From: JAOZMY01 sp964577975
GTDB taxonomy: Bacteria; Desulfobacterota; S145-22
DNA length: 13,933 nucleotides
Direction: 5' to 3'
Assembly: GCA_964577975.1 (NCBI GenBank)
Contig: CAZOBB010000078.1
Span: 1-13,933, forward strand
Shown here: positions 5,933 through 13,390 of the stretch, piece by piece
How positions within the stretch are numbered: position 1 is the stretch's first letter
How the letters are laid out: each line of letters begins with the position of its first letter
The notes under the pieces: generated by a model
Database searches by the model: none
Seen by the model: only the letters and a program-made list of their open reading frames with translations
What the model was told of the DNA's origin: nothing
Translations under genes and position numbers: made by a program

Positions 5933-8326
5933 CTAATTTCTCAGTGGTTTACCCTTCTGCAGCATGTGACGGATACGTTCCTGGGTCTTCTCCTCGCCGC
6001 AGAGGCTCAAAAACACCTCCCGCTCGAGGTCGAGGATATACTGTTCCGTCACTCGGGATCCCGCCAGGACATCGCCCCCTGTCAGAACCCACGCCAGTTT
6101 TCGCCCGATATGGGCATCGTAAGGAGAAATCTGCTTTCCTTCTTCCATGTAGTAGATCCCCAACTCCAGCAGGGCTCGTCCGTTATCTCCCATGGCGACG
6201 AGGTTTTCAGGCGGACGGGGAGGACGGTATCCCTGGGCATCCATGGCCAGGACCATCGCCTTTGCCTGATGAATCAGGGCGTCACGATTCATGCAAATGC
6301 TGTCTTCCCGCCGGAGGTAACGATACTTCCGTGCCTCTTCGGCGCTGGTGGAGACCCGCGCCATTCCGATGGTCTCGAAGATCTTCCGGACAAAGGGAAA
6401 ATAATCTCCGTCATATCCCTCCGGAAGGGCTTCAAACGCCCGGATCAACGACTCCTTGCATCCCCCCCCCGCCGGGATCAGTCCAACCCCCACCTCAACC
6501 AACCCCATGTAGGTCTCGGCGTGGGCCACGATCCGATCGGCCGCCAGGCAGATCTCACATCCGCCCCCCAGGGCCATCCCCGCAGGGGCCGTCACCACGG
6601 GCACACGGGCGTACTTGAGCTTCAGGAAGGCATCCTGAAACTGTCTGATGGCGAAATCGATCTCTTCCCATTCCTCATCTTCGATTTCGAACAAAAGAAG
6701 CATCAAATTCGCACCAGCAGAGAAATTGGAGGCATGGTTGGCAATCACCAGTCCCCGCATCTCCGACTCCACCATTCCAATGGTGTCGTCGATCATGGCG
6801 ATAATATCCCCGCCGATGGCGTTCATCTTGGTGTGGAATTCCAAACACGCCACGCCGTCGCCGATATCCCACAAGGTTGCCCCGGGATTTTCCTTGATCT
6901 TACGGTTCGTGGTGCCTCTCTCGTCGAGGAGAATCAACCATCGTGGCTTTTCAAGCAAGCGATGGGTCTTCCCGATTGGGTCAAACACGAACGGGACATT
7001 CTTTTTGTAAAGATAAAAAGACGCCGCTTCACTCTCCAAGAGATCTTCCACAACTGGTGGAAGCTTTCCTCCCCCCTCACGAATCCTATGAGCGAGAGAC
7101 TCCACTCCCAACGCATCCCACAACTCGAAGGGGCCATGCTTCCAGGCGAATCCCCATTTCATGGCGTTGTCCACATCTTCGATCTTCTCACTTATATCGG
7201 GAACCTGAGCCGCCACATACAACAATATCCCTTGAATAAGGTCAGAAACGAATCGCGCGGGCGAACTGGTATCCTCTAAAAGGAGCGCTATTCTTCGGAC
7301 AGGATCTTCATACGGCTGAAGTTTATCCAAAATGGGCAAGGAGACCTTCTTCTTCGGCCGATATGTCATTTTTTTCAGATCAAGGACTTCAATCCCTCCT
7401 TTCGTTTTCCTATAAAAACCCTGCCCCGCCTTTTCCCCCAGCCATCCATTAGCGATGATCTGCCGAAGTGCCTGCGGCAGTGCAAATACCTCTCTCAAAG
7501 GATCATTTCCTGCCATCTGATAAACATTGTCCGCCACATGGGCGATGATATCCAACCCGACCATGTCGGCAGTTCGGTAGGTCGCCGTCTTTGGGTGTCC
7601 GATGAGCTTCCCTGTCAGGGCGTCCACCTCTTCGACGGTCAGGTCCCACTTCTCCATCAGGCGAAACGTCAGGAGGAAGGCAAAGATCCCGATCCGGTTG
7701 GCGATGAAGTTCGGGGTATCCTTGGCAATCACCACCCCTTTGCCCAGCTCCTTCTCACCGAATTCCCGGACCCTTTCAATCACCTCCCGCGCCGTCCACT
7801 TCGTGGGAATGATCTCCAGGAGGCGCATGTACCGGGGGGGATTGAAAAAATGGGTTCCCAGAAACCGCCCCCGGAGCTCCTCCGCCATTCCCTCTCCTAT
7901 CTTGTGGATGGGAATCCCGGAGGTATTGGTGGTCAGGATGGCGTGTTCGGAAACAAAGGGGGCGATCTTCTCCATCAAGGACTGCTTGATGGGAAGAGAC
8001 TCTACCACCGCTTCGATGATGATGTCCGCATCCCTCAGGCGTTCCAGGTCATCCTCGAAATTTCCCGGAGTGATCCGATCGGCCCACTCCGACCTGAACA
8101 GGGGTGAAGGCTTGGCCTTTTTCAGCCGCTCGATGGCCCCAAGGGCGAATCGGTTCCGAACCTGGGGTGAAGAGAGCTCCAACCCCTTCTTCCCTTCTTC
8201 CTCCGTCAAGGTCTCCGGCACGATGTCAAGCAGCGTCACCTCCAGGCCCGCGTTGATCATGTGAGCCGCGATCTGGCTACCCATGACACCCGCACCCAAC
8301 ACGGCCGCACGCGCAAATCTCTTCAT
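5933..8326 (-). CDS. fadN: 3-Hydroxyacyl-CoA dehydrogenase/enoyl-CoA hydratase FadN
   Basis: This bifunctional enzyme hydrates trans-2-enoyl-CoA and oxidises the resulting 3-hydroxyacyl-CoA with NAD+. The dehydrogenase comes first: Rossmann GAGVMG (11-16), IIIEAVVE (near 102-109), and catalytic His159 with Glu171 in the HFFNPPRYMRLLEI segment, then the C-terminal helical dehydrogenase domains to about 460. The hydratase follows: oxyanion region HASNFSAGANL (531-541), GGGCE with Glu591, and Glu611 in VEVGVGLIPAGGG, so both expected acids are kept. This order is the reverse of E. coli FadB and fits the Bacillus FadN (YusL) type, of similar length. GGAGG five bases before the ATG at 8326 sets the start; a longer GTG frame would overlap fadD. 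Confidence 0.93.
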   Translation of the reverse strand: MKRFARAAVLGAGVMGSQIAAHMINAGLEVTLLDIVPETLTEEEGKKGLELSSPQVRNRFALGAIERLKKAKPSPLFRSEWADRITPGNFEDDLERLRDADIIIEAVVESLPIKQSLMEKIAPFVSEHAILTTNTSGIPIHKIGEGMAEELRGRFLGTHFFNPPRYMRLLEIIPTKWTAREVIERVREFGEKELGKGVVIAKDTPNFIANRIGIFAFLLTFRLMEKWDLTVEEVDALTGKLIGHPKTATYRTADMVGLDIIAHVADNVYQMAGNDPLREVFALPQALRQIIANGWLGEKAGQGFYRKTKGGIEVLDLKKMTYRPKKKVSLPILDKLQPYEDPVRRIALLLEDTSSPARFVSDLIQGILLYVAAQVPDISEKIEDVDNAMKWGFAWKHGPFELWDALGVESLAHRIREGGGKLPPVVEDLLESEAASFYLYKKNVPFVFDPIGKTHRLLEKPRWLILLDERGTTNRKIKENPGATLWDIGDGVACLEFHTKMNAIGGDIIAMIDDTIGMVESEMRGLVIANHASNFSAGANLMLLLFEIEDEEWEEIDFAIRQFQDAFLKLKYARVPVVTAPAGMALGGGCEICLAADRIVAHAETYMGLVEVGVGLIPAGGGCKESLIRAFEALPEGYDGDYFPFVRKIFETIGMARVSTSAEEARKYRYLRREDSICMNRDALIHQAKAMVLAMDAQGYRPPRPPENLVAMGDNGRALLELGIYYMEEGKQISPYDAHIGRKLAWVLTGGDVLAGSRVTEQYILDLEREVFLSLCGEEKTQERIRHMLQKGKPLRN

Positions 8327-8331
8327 TGTTT

Positions 8332-8336
8332 CCTCC
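8332..8336 (-). promoter_or_regulatory. Shine-Dalgarno site of fadN
   Basis: GGAGG, five bases before the ATG at 8326, decides this start over the GTG at 8374. The shorter product begins ten residues before the NAD-binding GxGxxG motif, as usual for the family. Confidence 0.65.
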
Positions 8337-8363
8337 CGTCTTCTCTCGCCGCTGAAATTCCTC

Positions 8364-10079
8364 TCAGTTATCACCGGCGGATTCCGGTGATTCCTTCCTC
8401 TGCTGCTGATATTTCTTGATTTCCTCTTCCCGTAATACCTTTCTCAAAACCTTGCCGATGAGGCTCTTGGGCAGCTCATCCCGAAACTCGACCAGCTTCG
8501 GCACCTTGTACCGGGCGAGCCTCTCTCGACAATAAGCGATAATCTCTTCTTCCGTGGCCGTCTCCCCCGGTTTCAAAACCACGAATGCCTTGACGGTCTC
8601 CCCGCGGTAGGAATCCGGCACACCCACCGCCACGGCATCCAGGACCTTCGGATGGGTAAAGAGGACTTCATCGATATCCCTCGGATAGATATTGTACCCC
8701 CCGGCGATGATCATGTCCTTCTTCCGGTCCACGATGAAGAAGTAACCGTCCTCGTCCATCCGGGCGATATCCCCCGTCTTGAGCCATCCATCCTCGGTCA
8801 ATACCTTCTTCGTCTCGTCCTCCATGTTCCAATAGCCCTTCATGACCTGGGGGCCCTTCACGCACAGCTCCCCCGCCTCTCCCACGGGGAGGTCCTCTCC
8901 CGTCTTAAGATCCACGACCTTGCTGTCCGTATCGGGGAAGGGGATGCCAATACTCCCCTCTTTGATAACCCCTTCCAGGGGGTTGGCATGGGTCACCGGA
9001 GAGGCCTCGGTCAGTCCATATCCCTCCACCAGCTTGGCCCCCGTCAATTCCTTGAAACGTCGCATCACCTCCAGGGGCAACGGGGCCGCGCCGCTGATAC
9101 AGTATTTGATGGAGGAAAGATCAAATTTATGGACATCCTCCATCGTGTTGATGGCCTGGTACATGGTAGGCACGCCCGGAAAGATCGTGGGACGCTCCTT
9201 GTGGATGATATGCAGAATCTGTTTGATCTCGAACCTGGGAACGAGGATCATCTCGGCCGCGATCAAGACGGCCAGGTTCATGGCCGTCGTCATCCCGTAG
9301 ACATGAAAAAAGGGGAGAACGGCCAGGGCCTTCTCCTCCCCCTCCACGGCGCTGGGAATCCAGAGGCGGACCTGATAGGCGTTGGCCACCAGGTTCCGGT
9401 GGGTCAGCATGACCCCCTTGGCCACACCCGTGGTTCCCCCCGTGTACTGGAGCAGGGCAATCTCTTCACTCTCAACCTCTTCGTCCTTGACCTGATCCGT
9501 GGCCTCCTTCATGAGGTCTTTCCACCGATAGACCCCTTCCCCCGGAGACGTACAGACCTCTACCCACTGCCCCTCCCGCTTCGCCTTGAGAGGGTAAAGG
9601 AACTTCAGAAAAAAGGGCAGAAAGTCCTGGACCCCCGTGAAGATGATGCGTTTGAGGCGGGTCTTCTGCATCGTCTTCATCGACTTCTCGTAAAAGAGAT
9701 CGAGGGTGACGAGGGTCTCGGCCCCCGCGTCATTGAACTGATGGGTCATCTCCCGCTCCACGTAGAGGGGATTGGTGTTGACCACCACTGCCCCGATACG
9801 CAACGCCCCGTAGTAGGTTATGACCGTTTGGGGACAGTTGGGGAGCATAATGGCCACCCGATCTCCCTTCTTCACCCCGAGACGGCGAAGGACGTCCGCC
9901 ATCTTGCGGGTCAGAGCCTGAAACTCCCGATACCTTACCTTCCTGCCATAGAAACTCATGGCGACAGCATCGGGAAAATGTTCCGCCGTCCGGTCCACGA
10001 GAGAGAACAGTGGGATCCTGGGAAAATCAAAAGAATGGGGAACGTCTTCTTGATAAAACTTGTACCAGGGACGATCCAT
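8364..10079 (-). CDS. fadD: Long-chain fatty acid-CoA ligase
   Basis: FadD activates free fatty acids to acyl-CoA through an acyl-adenylate and feeds the enzymes encoded after it. The 571-residue protein has the adenylate-forming motifs in order: P-loop YTGGTTGVAKG (212-222), EGYGLTEASP (352-361), the GWLKTGD motif with TGD at 435-437, DRKKDMIIAGGYNIYP (about 451-466), and Lys543 in GKVLRK, the lysine expected to catalyse adenylation. The FadD/LcfA group fits best. No transmembrane segment is obvious, although residues 148-165 (FLPFFLKFL region) are hydrophobic and could touch the membrane. AAAGGGGG, six bases before the ATG at 10079, supports this start; a GTG 13 codons upstream is less likely. 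fadN follows after 37 bases. Confidence 0.93.
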   Translation of the reverse strand: MDRPWYKFYQEDVPHSFDFPRIPLFSLVDRTAEHFPDAVAMSFYGRKVRYREFQALTRKMADVLRRLGVKKGDRVAIMLPNCPQTVITYYGALRIGAVVVNTNPLYVEREMTHQFNDAGAETLVTLDLFYEKSMKTMQKTRLKRIIFTGVQDFLPFFLKFLYPLKAKREGQWVEVCTSPGEGVYRWKDLMKEATDQVKDEEVESEEIALLQYTGGTTGVAKGVMLTHRNLVANAYQVRLWIPSAVEGEEKALAVLPFFHVYGMTTAMNLAVLIAAEMILVPRFEIKQILHIIHKERPTIFPGVPTMYQAINTMEDVHKFDLSSIKYCISGAAPLPLEVMRRFKELTGAKLVEGYGLTEASPVTHANPLEGVIKEGSIGIPFPDTDSKVVDLKTGEDLPVGEAGELCVKGPQVMKGYWNMEDETKKVLTEDGWLKTGDIARMDEDGYFFIVDRKKDMIIAGGYNIYPRDIDEVLFTHPKVLDAVAVGVPDSYRGETVKAFVVLKPGETATEEEIIAYCRERLARYKVPKLVEFRDELPKSLIGKVLRKVLREEEIKKYQQQRKESPESAGDN

Positions 10080-10085
10080 AACACA

Positions 10086-10093
10086 CCCCCTTT
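10086..10093 (-). promoter_or_regulatory. Shine-Dalgarno-like site of fadD
   Basis: AAAGGGGG lies six bases before the ATG at 10079. It is not the exact consensus, but it is better placed than the site before the alternative GTG at 10118, where GAGGGG is only two bases from the codon. Confidence 0.5.
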
Positions 10094-10124
10094 GAAAGAT
10101 GGGTTGCGACTGCGGCACGTCCCC

Positions 10125-10565
10125 TCAAATGGGAGATAAAACGATGGTCACCTGGCCGTTTTTGAGGGTTCTTGCCTGAACCTCAAACGGGTCTCCCACC
10201 TTCAGCGCCTCCAATGCCACATCCGGTATCCAGCCCATGACCCTGATCCCGCCTTCCACCTCGACAACCCCCACCGGGCAGGGAGTTTGTGTCACCTTCG
10301 CGAAAGGCATCTTAGGGGGAGAAACGCCGTAATGAGCGGGAGGGACAAAGATGGACGTAAAGGAAAGCAGCTTCCCCTTGGTAGGGATCTCCACAAAGGC
10401 CATGGACTCCTCGAGACAATCCGGACACTCCGCCCTCGGCGGGAAAAAGGTCCGGCCACAGGTCTCGCATCGGGTCCCGAAAACCTTACCACTCGCCAGC
10501 GCCTCCACAAAAGGTGTTCCCACCTTTGTGTTTTTTATGAAAAGAGAAAAGTCCTTGAATTCCAT
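10125..10565 (-). CDS. Zinc-ribbon/OB-fold (DUF35) acyl-CoA partner protein
   Basis: This 146-residue protein is of the DUF35 type. An N-terminal helix is followed by a rubredoxin-like zinc ribbon with two CxxC knuckles, Cys33/Cys36 and Cys47/Cys50, then an OB-fold (about 55-146) with PxKGKLLSFTSI and the GWIPD strand. Relatives bind acyl-CoA and form complexes with SCP2-type thiolases, as in steroid side-chain degradation and the archaeal thiolase/HMG-CoA synthase complex. The pairing is strong here: only one base separates its ATG from the TGA of the thiolase gene upstream, so the two are almost certainly translated together. The zinc site is inferred from the cysteines. Substrate is unknown, and it is probably non-catalytic alone. 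Confidence 0.9.
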   Translation of the reverse strand: MEFKDFSLFIKNTKVGTPFVEALASGKVFGTRCETCGRTFFPPRAECPDCLEESMAFVEIPTKGKLLSFTSIFVPPAHYGVSPPKMPFAKVTQTPCPVGVVEVEGGIRVMGWIPDVALEALKVGDPFEVQARTLKNGQVTIVLSPI

Positions 10566-10566
10566 C

Positions 10567-11727
10567 TCAATCTTTCCTGTAAATGGTTACACCGACCACC
10601 TGGCCGCTTCCCCCCACGTTGTGGGTCAACCCCACCTCCGCGTCGGGCACCTGCCGGGAACCACACTCCCCCCGAAGCTGTTTCGTTATCTCCACGGCCA
10701 TGGCCACGCCGGTGGCGCCCACGGGATGCCCTTTCGATTTGAGGCCGCCGTCCACGTTGACGGGGATCTTCCCGCCGATGTAGGTCTCGCGGGCCTCGAT
10801 GAAGGCTCCGCCTTCCCCCTTGGGACAGAATCCGAGGTCCTCATAGGCGCAGATCTCCGCGATGGTAAAGCAATCGTGAACCGTGGCCACGTCGATCTCG
10901 TCCGGGCCTATTCCCGCACGCCGATAGGCCTCTTTCGCTGCCTCCACCGTGGCCCTCAAGGTATGGAGATGCTCTCGATCCGCAATCCTCATGGTGTCCG
11001 TCGCCGTGCCGATCCCCTCGATCCACACGGGGGGCTTCGCGAAATCACGGGCGCGTTCCTCGCTGGCGAGGATAACCGCCGCGGCTCCATCCGTGATCAG
11101 GCTGCAATCGTAGAGCTTCAACGGATAGGCCACCATGAAGGAGTTCAGCGCCTTCTCCAGGGTAATCTCTTTAGGCATGTGGGCCAGGGGATTCTGATTC
11201 CCGTAAAAGTGATTCTTGACGGCTACCATGGCAAGCTGTTCTTCCGTGGTCCCGAAGGCCGCCATGTGGGCCCGGGCCACCATGGCGTAATAACCGGGAA
11301 ACGTCATTCCGAAGGGATACTCCCAGATGGCGTCCCCGCCCTTTCCCATGATCTCCGTCGCCTGGGCCGTGCTGACCTCCGTCATCTTTTCGGTCCCGAG
11401 GACCAGGACCACGTCCGCCAACCCCGACGCGACGGTCATCCACCCCACGCGCAGGGCCATCGTTCCGCTGGCACAGGCCCCTTCCACCCGGAAATTCGCC
11501 TTGGGATAAAACTCCAGATAGTCGTGCATCTGGGCGGAGGGTTGGAGGGCGAAAGAAAACTCGTCCGCGGCCACCGCCGTGACCATACTGTCGACGTCCT
11601 TGAGGCTCGTTCCCGCATCCTTCAGGGCCGCGGCCACCGCCTCGAAGGCGAGTTCCCGTTGGGAAGCGTCCTCCCTTACACCGAACCTCCCCTGACCGGC
11701 GCCCACAATCGCCACTCTATGTTTCAC
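10567..11727 (-). CDS. SCP2-type thiolase-family protein
   Basis: This is a thiolase-superfamily protein of 386 residues, distinct from FadA. Nucleophile Cys85 is in VEGACASG. The NEAF loop of ordinary thiolases is replaced by HDCF (His284 to Phe287), the signature of SCP2/SCPx thiolases, in which that Cys (286) takes over the acid/base role. His334 in SKGHPVGATG is kept. The last motif reads HNVGGSG, without the Cys of ordinary thiolases, as expected for this class. With the DUF35 protein it probably forms an acyl-CoA cleaving or condensing complex of unknown substrate. I use the GTG at 11727: AAAGGAG stands six bases upstream, and a GTG eight codons earlier has no such site. The gene opens the fad group, 76 bases after fabF. 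Confidence 0.9.
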   Translation of the reverse strand: MKHRVAIVGAGQGRFGVREDASQRELAFEAVAAALKDAGTSLKDVDSMVTAVAADEFSFALQPSAQMHDYLEFYPKANFRVEGACASGTMALRVGWMTVASGLADVVLVLGTEKMTEVSTAQATEIMGKGGDAIWEYPFGMTFPGYYAMVARAHMAAFGTTEEQLAMVAVKNHFYGNQNPLAHMPKEITLEKALNSFMVAYPLKLYDCSLITDGAAAVILASEERARDFAKPPVWIEGIGTATDTMRIADREHLHTLRATVEAAKEAYRRAGIGPDEIDVATVHDCFTIAEICAYEDLGFCPKGEGGAFIEARETYIGGKIPVNVDGGLKSKGHPVGATGVAMAVEITKQLRGECGSRQVPDAEVGLTHNVGGSGQVVGVTIYRKD

Positions 11728-11733
11728 GTAATA

Positions 11734-11740
11734 CTCCTTT
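11734..11740 (-). promoter_or_regulatory. Shine-Dalgarno site of the SCP2-type thiolase
   Basis: AAAGGAG, six bases before the GTG at 11727, decides the start of the 386-residue product. Confidence 0.6.
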
Positions 11741-11777
11741 CGAGAAAACACAAAAATCTACATCGACCACGCTTCGA

Positions 11778-11806
11778 TAAATCGTTCCCATGGGAACATC
11801 GATTTA
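11778..11806 (-). repeat. Imperfect inverted repeat across the fabF stop codon
   Basis: The core GTTCCCATGGGAAC (11784-11797) is a perfect 14-base palindrome. It is flanked by outer arms TAAATC/GATTTA (11778-11783 and 11801-11806), with three unpaired bases on one side. As RNA it could fold into a six-base plus a five-base stem around a CATG loop. The arm at the fabF end contains the fabF TAA stop. It lies in the 76-base gap between the biosynthetic and the catabolic genes. A run TTTTT occurs about 20 bases further on in the transcript, too far for a textbook terminator. It could be a weak terminator, a processing or attenuation hairpin, or an operator for a dimeric repressor. Confidence 0.5.
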
Positions 11807-13048
11807 CCCCTCGAAACGCTTGAACACCAGCGAGGCATTGGTTCCGCCAAAACCGAAGGAATTACTCAAGGCGTATTTGATGTCCGCCTCCCGTGCCTCG
11901 TTGGGAACGTAATCCAGGTCGCACTCCGGGTCGGGGTGCTCATAGTTGATGGTCGGAGGGATGATCCCCTCTCTAATGGTCAAGATGGTAAAGATGGATT
12001 CCACCGCCCCCGCGGCCCCCAGAAGGTGCCCCATCATCGATTTGTTCGAGCTGATGGGAACCTTGTAGGCGTAATCCCCGAAGACCTTTTTGATCGCCTT
12101 CGTCTCGGCGATATCGTTCAAGGGGGTCGAGGTTCCGTGGGCATTGATGTAGTCGATGTCCTCCGGACTGATCCCCGCGTCCTTCAGCGCCGAAGCCATA
12201 CAGCGGGAGGGCCCTTCCCCATTGGGAGACGGCGCGGCGATGTGATACGCGTCCGCGCTCTGGCCGAATCCGACAATCTCCCCGTAGATGGGGGCTCCCC
12301 GTTTCTTGGCATGCTCCAAGGTTTCCAGGACGACAACCCCGCATCCCTCCGCGATGACGAACCCCGTCCGTTCTTTGTCAAAGGGACGGCTCGCCTTCGT
12401 GGGATCATCCTTCAACTCCGCCAAGGCCCGCATGGCGTCAAACCCGCTGACCGATACCGGTGAAATCGCCGCCTCGGAGCCGCCGGTAATCATGACATCC
12501 GCATCCCCGTACTGGATCGTCCGAAGGGCGTATCCGATCGAATGGGCACCCGTAGCGCACGCCGTCGAGATACTGATACTCGGGCCTTTCGCTCCGGACT
12601 GGATGGCGATCTGGCCGGAAGCCATATTGGAAATAAGCATGGGAATGAAAAAGGGACTGACCTTCCTCGGGTTGTTCGTCTGGATCAGGCGTTTGTGAAA
12701 CCGCTCGAAGGTCTCCAGTCCCCCGAGACCCGCCCCAACGAGAACGCCCACGCGCGGCGCGTTCTCTTCCGTGATCTCAAGGCCCGACATCTCCAATGCC
12801 AGCTTAGCCGCCGCCATGGCAAATTTCGTGAAGAGGTCCATCCGCTTGGCGTCCTTGGAATCGATAAAATCCTCCGGCTTGAAGTTCTTGACCTCCCCGG
12901 CGATCTTGGACTTCATTGTCGTGGCGTCAAAACGCGTAATATAACCAATACCAGACCTTCCGTTAATGAGGTTCTCCCAGGGCTCTTTAGGCCCTATCCC
13001 CAAAGGCGTCACCAGCCCATATCCCGTGATTACAACGCGCTTCTTCAA
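11804..13048 (-). CDS. fabF: 3-Oxoacyl-ACP synthase II (KAS II)
   Basis: FabF elongates acyl-ACP by condensing it with malonyl-ACP in type II fatty-acid synthesis. At 414 residues it has the usual KAS II length and all catalytic parts: Cys164 in ISTACATGAHS, His304 in NAHGTSTPLND, Lys336 in SSNKSMMGH, His341, and the glycine-rich NSFGFGGTNAS loop (396-406). The start codon reads TTG. It is supported by AAGGAGG exactly six bases upstream and by the canonical N-terminus KKRVVITGYGLVTPLG. It follows acpP after 63 bases, the classic acpP-fabF arrangement. A polyketide-type ketosynthase is unlikely given this context. Confidence 0.96.
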   Translation of the reverse strand: MKKRVVITGYGLVTPLGIGPKEPWENLINGRSGIGYITRFDATTMKSKIAGEVKNFKPEDFIDSKDAKRMDLFTKFAMAAAKLALEMSGLEITEENAPRVGVLVGAGLGGLETFERFHKRLIQTNNPRKVSPFFIPMLISNMASGQIAIQSGAKGPSISISTACATGAHSIGYALRTIQYGDADVMITGGSEAAISPVSVSGFDAMRALAELKDDPTKASRPFDKERTGFVIAEGCGVVVLETLEHAKKRGAPIYGEIVGFGQSADAYHIAAPSPNGEGPSRCMASALKDAGISPEDIDYINAHGTSTPLNDIAETKAIKKVFGDYAYKVPISSNKSMMGHLLGAAGAVESIFTILTIREGIIPPTINYEHPDPECDLDYVPNEAREADIKYALSNSFGFGGTNASLVFKRFEG

Positions 13049-13054
13049 GCCACT

Positions 13055-13061
13055 CCTCCTT
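13055..13061 (-). promoter_or_regulatory. Shine-Dalgarno site for the TTG start of fabF
   Basis: A perfect AAGGAGG lies six bases before the TTG at 13048. It makes the rare TTG start credible and fits the conserved N-terminus. Confidence 0.75.
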
Positions 13062-13111
13062 AGGCTTCAAAAAGTGGAATTTACATCCTATCGATGCTTA
13101 ATCCACTCCCA

Positions 13112-13345
13112 TCATGATTGATGAGATTTAATAAACTCGATGGCATCCCCGACCGTCTGAATTTTTTCAGCCTCTTCGTCCGATATCTCTATATCATATT
13201 CCTCTTCCAGCGCCATGACAAGTTCCACGATATCCAGGGAATCCGCTCCGAGATCGTCGATAAACTTCGCGTCCGGCGTTACTTCGCTCTCATCCACACC
13301 CAACTGATCCACGATGATTTCTTTTACTCTTTCCTCGACTGACAT
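13112..13345 (-). CDS. acpP: Acyl carrier protein
   Basis: AcpP carries growing acyl chains on a phosphopantetheine arm for FabG, FabF and the other synthesis enzymes. The 77-residue, strongly acidic protein has the four-helix ACP pattern and the attachment site GADSLDIVEL with Ser36. Length and sequence are typical of the housekeeping protein. AAAAGGAGGAG precedes the ATG closely. It lies between fabG (45-base gap) and fabF (63-base gap), as in most bacteria with this cluster. Confidence 0.98.
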   Translation of the reverse strand: MSVEERVKEIIVDQLGVDESEVTPDAKFIDDLGADSLDIVELVMALEEEYDIEISDEEAEKIQTVGDAIEFIKSHQS

Positions 13346-13390
13346 AAGCTCCTCCTTTTACTTTTTTATCTCTTCCACACGTTTCATCTG

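Noticed and set aside
4370..7279. 969-codon open frame on the plus strand
   Set aside because: It is antisense to fadE, fadA and fadN, crosses their boundaries, has no motif, is rich in His, Arg and Pro, and has no ribosome site. It reflects GC-rich codon use on the other strand.
8652..10139. 495-codon open frame on the plus strand
   Set aside because: It is antisense to fadD, whose motifs are complete, and has shadow-like composition.
10351..11823. 490-codon open frame on the plus strand
   Set aside because: It is antisense to the DUF35 and thiolase genes and has no family features.
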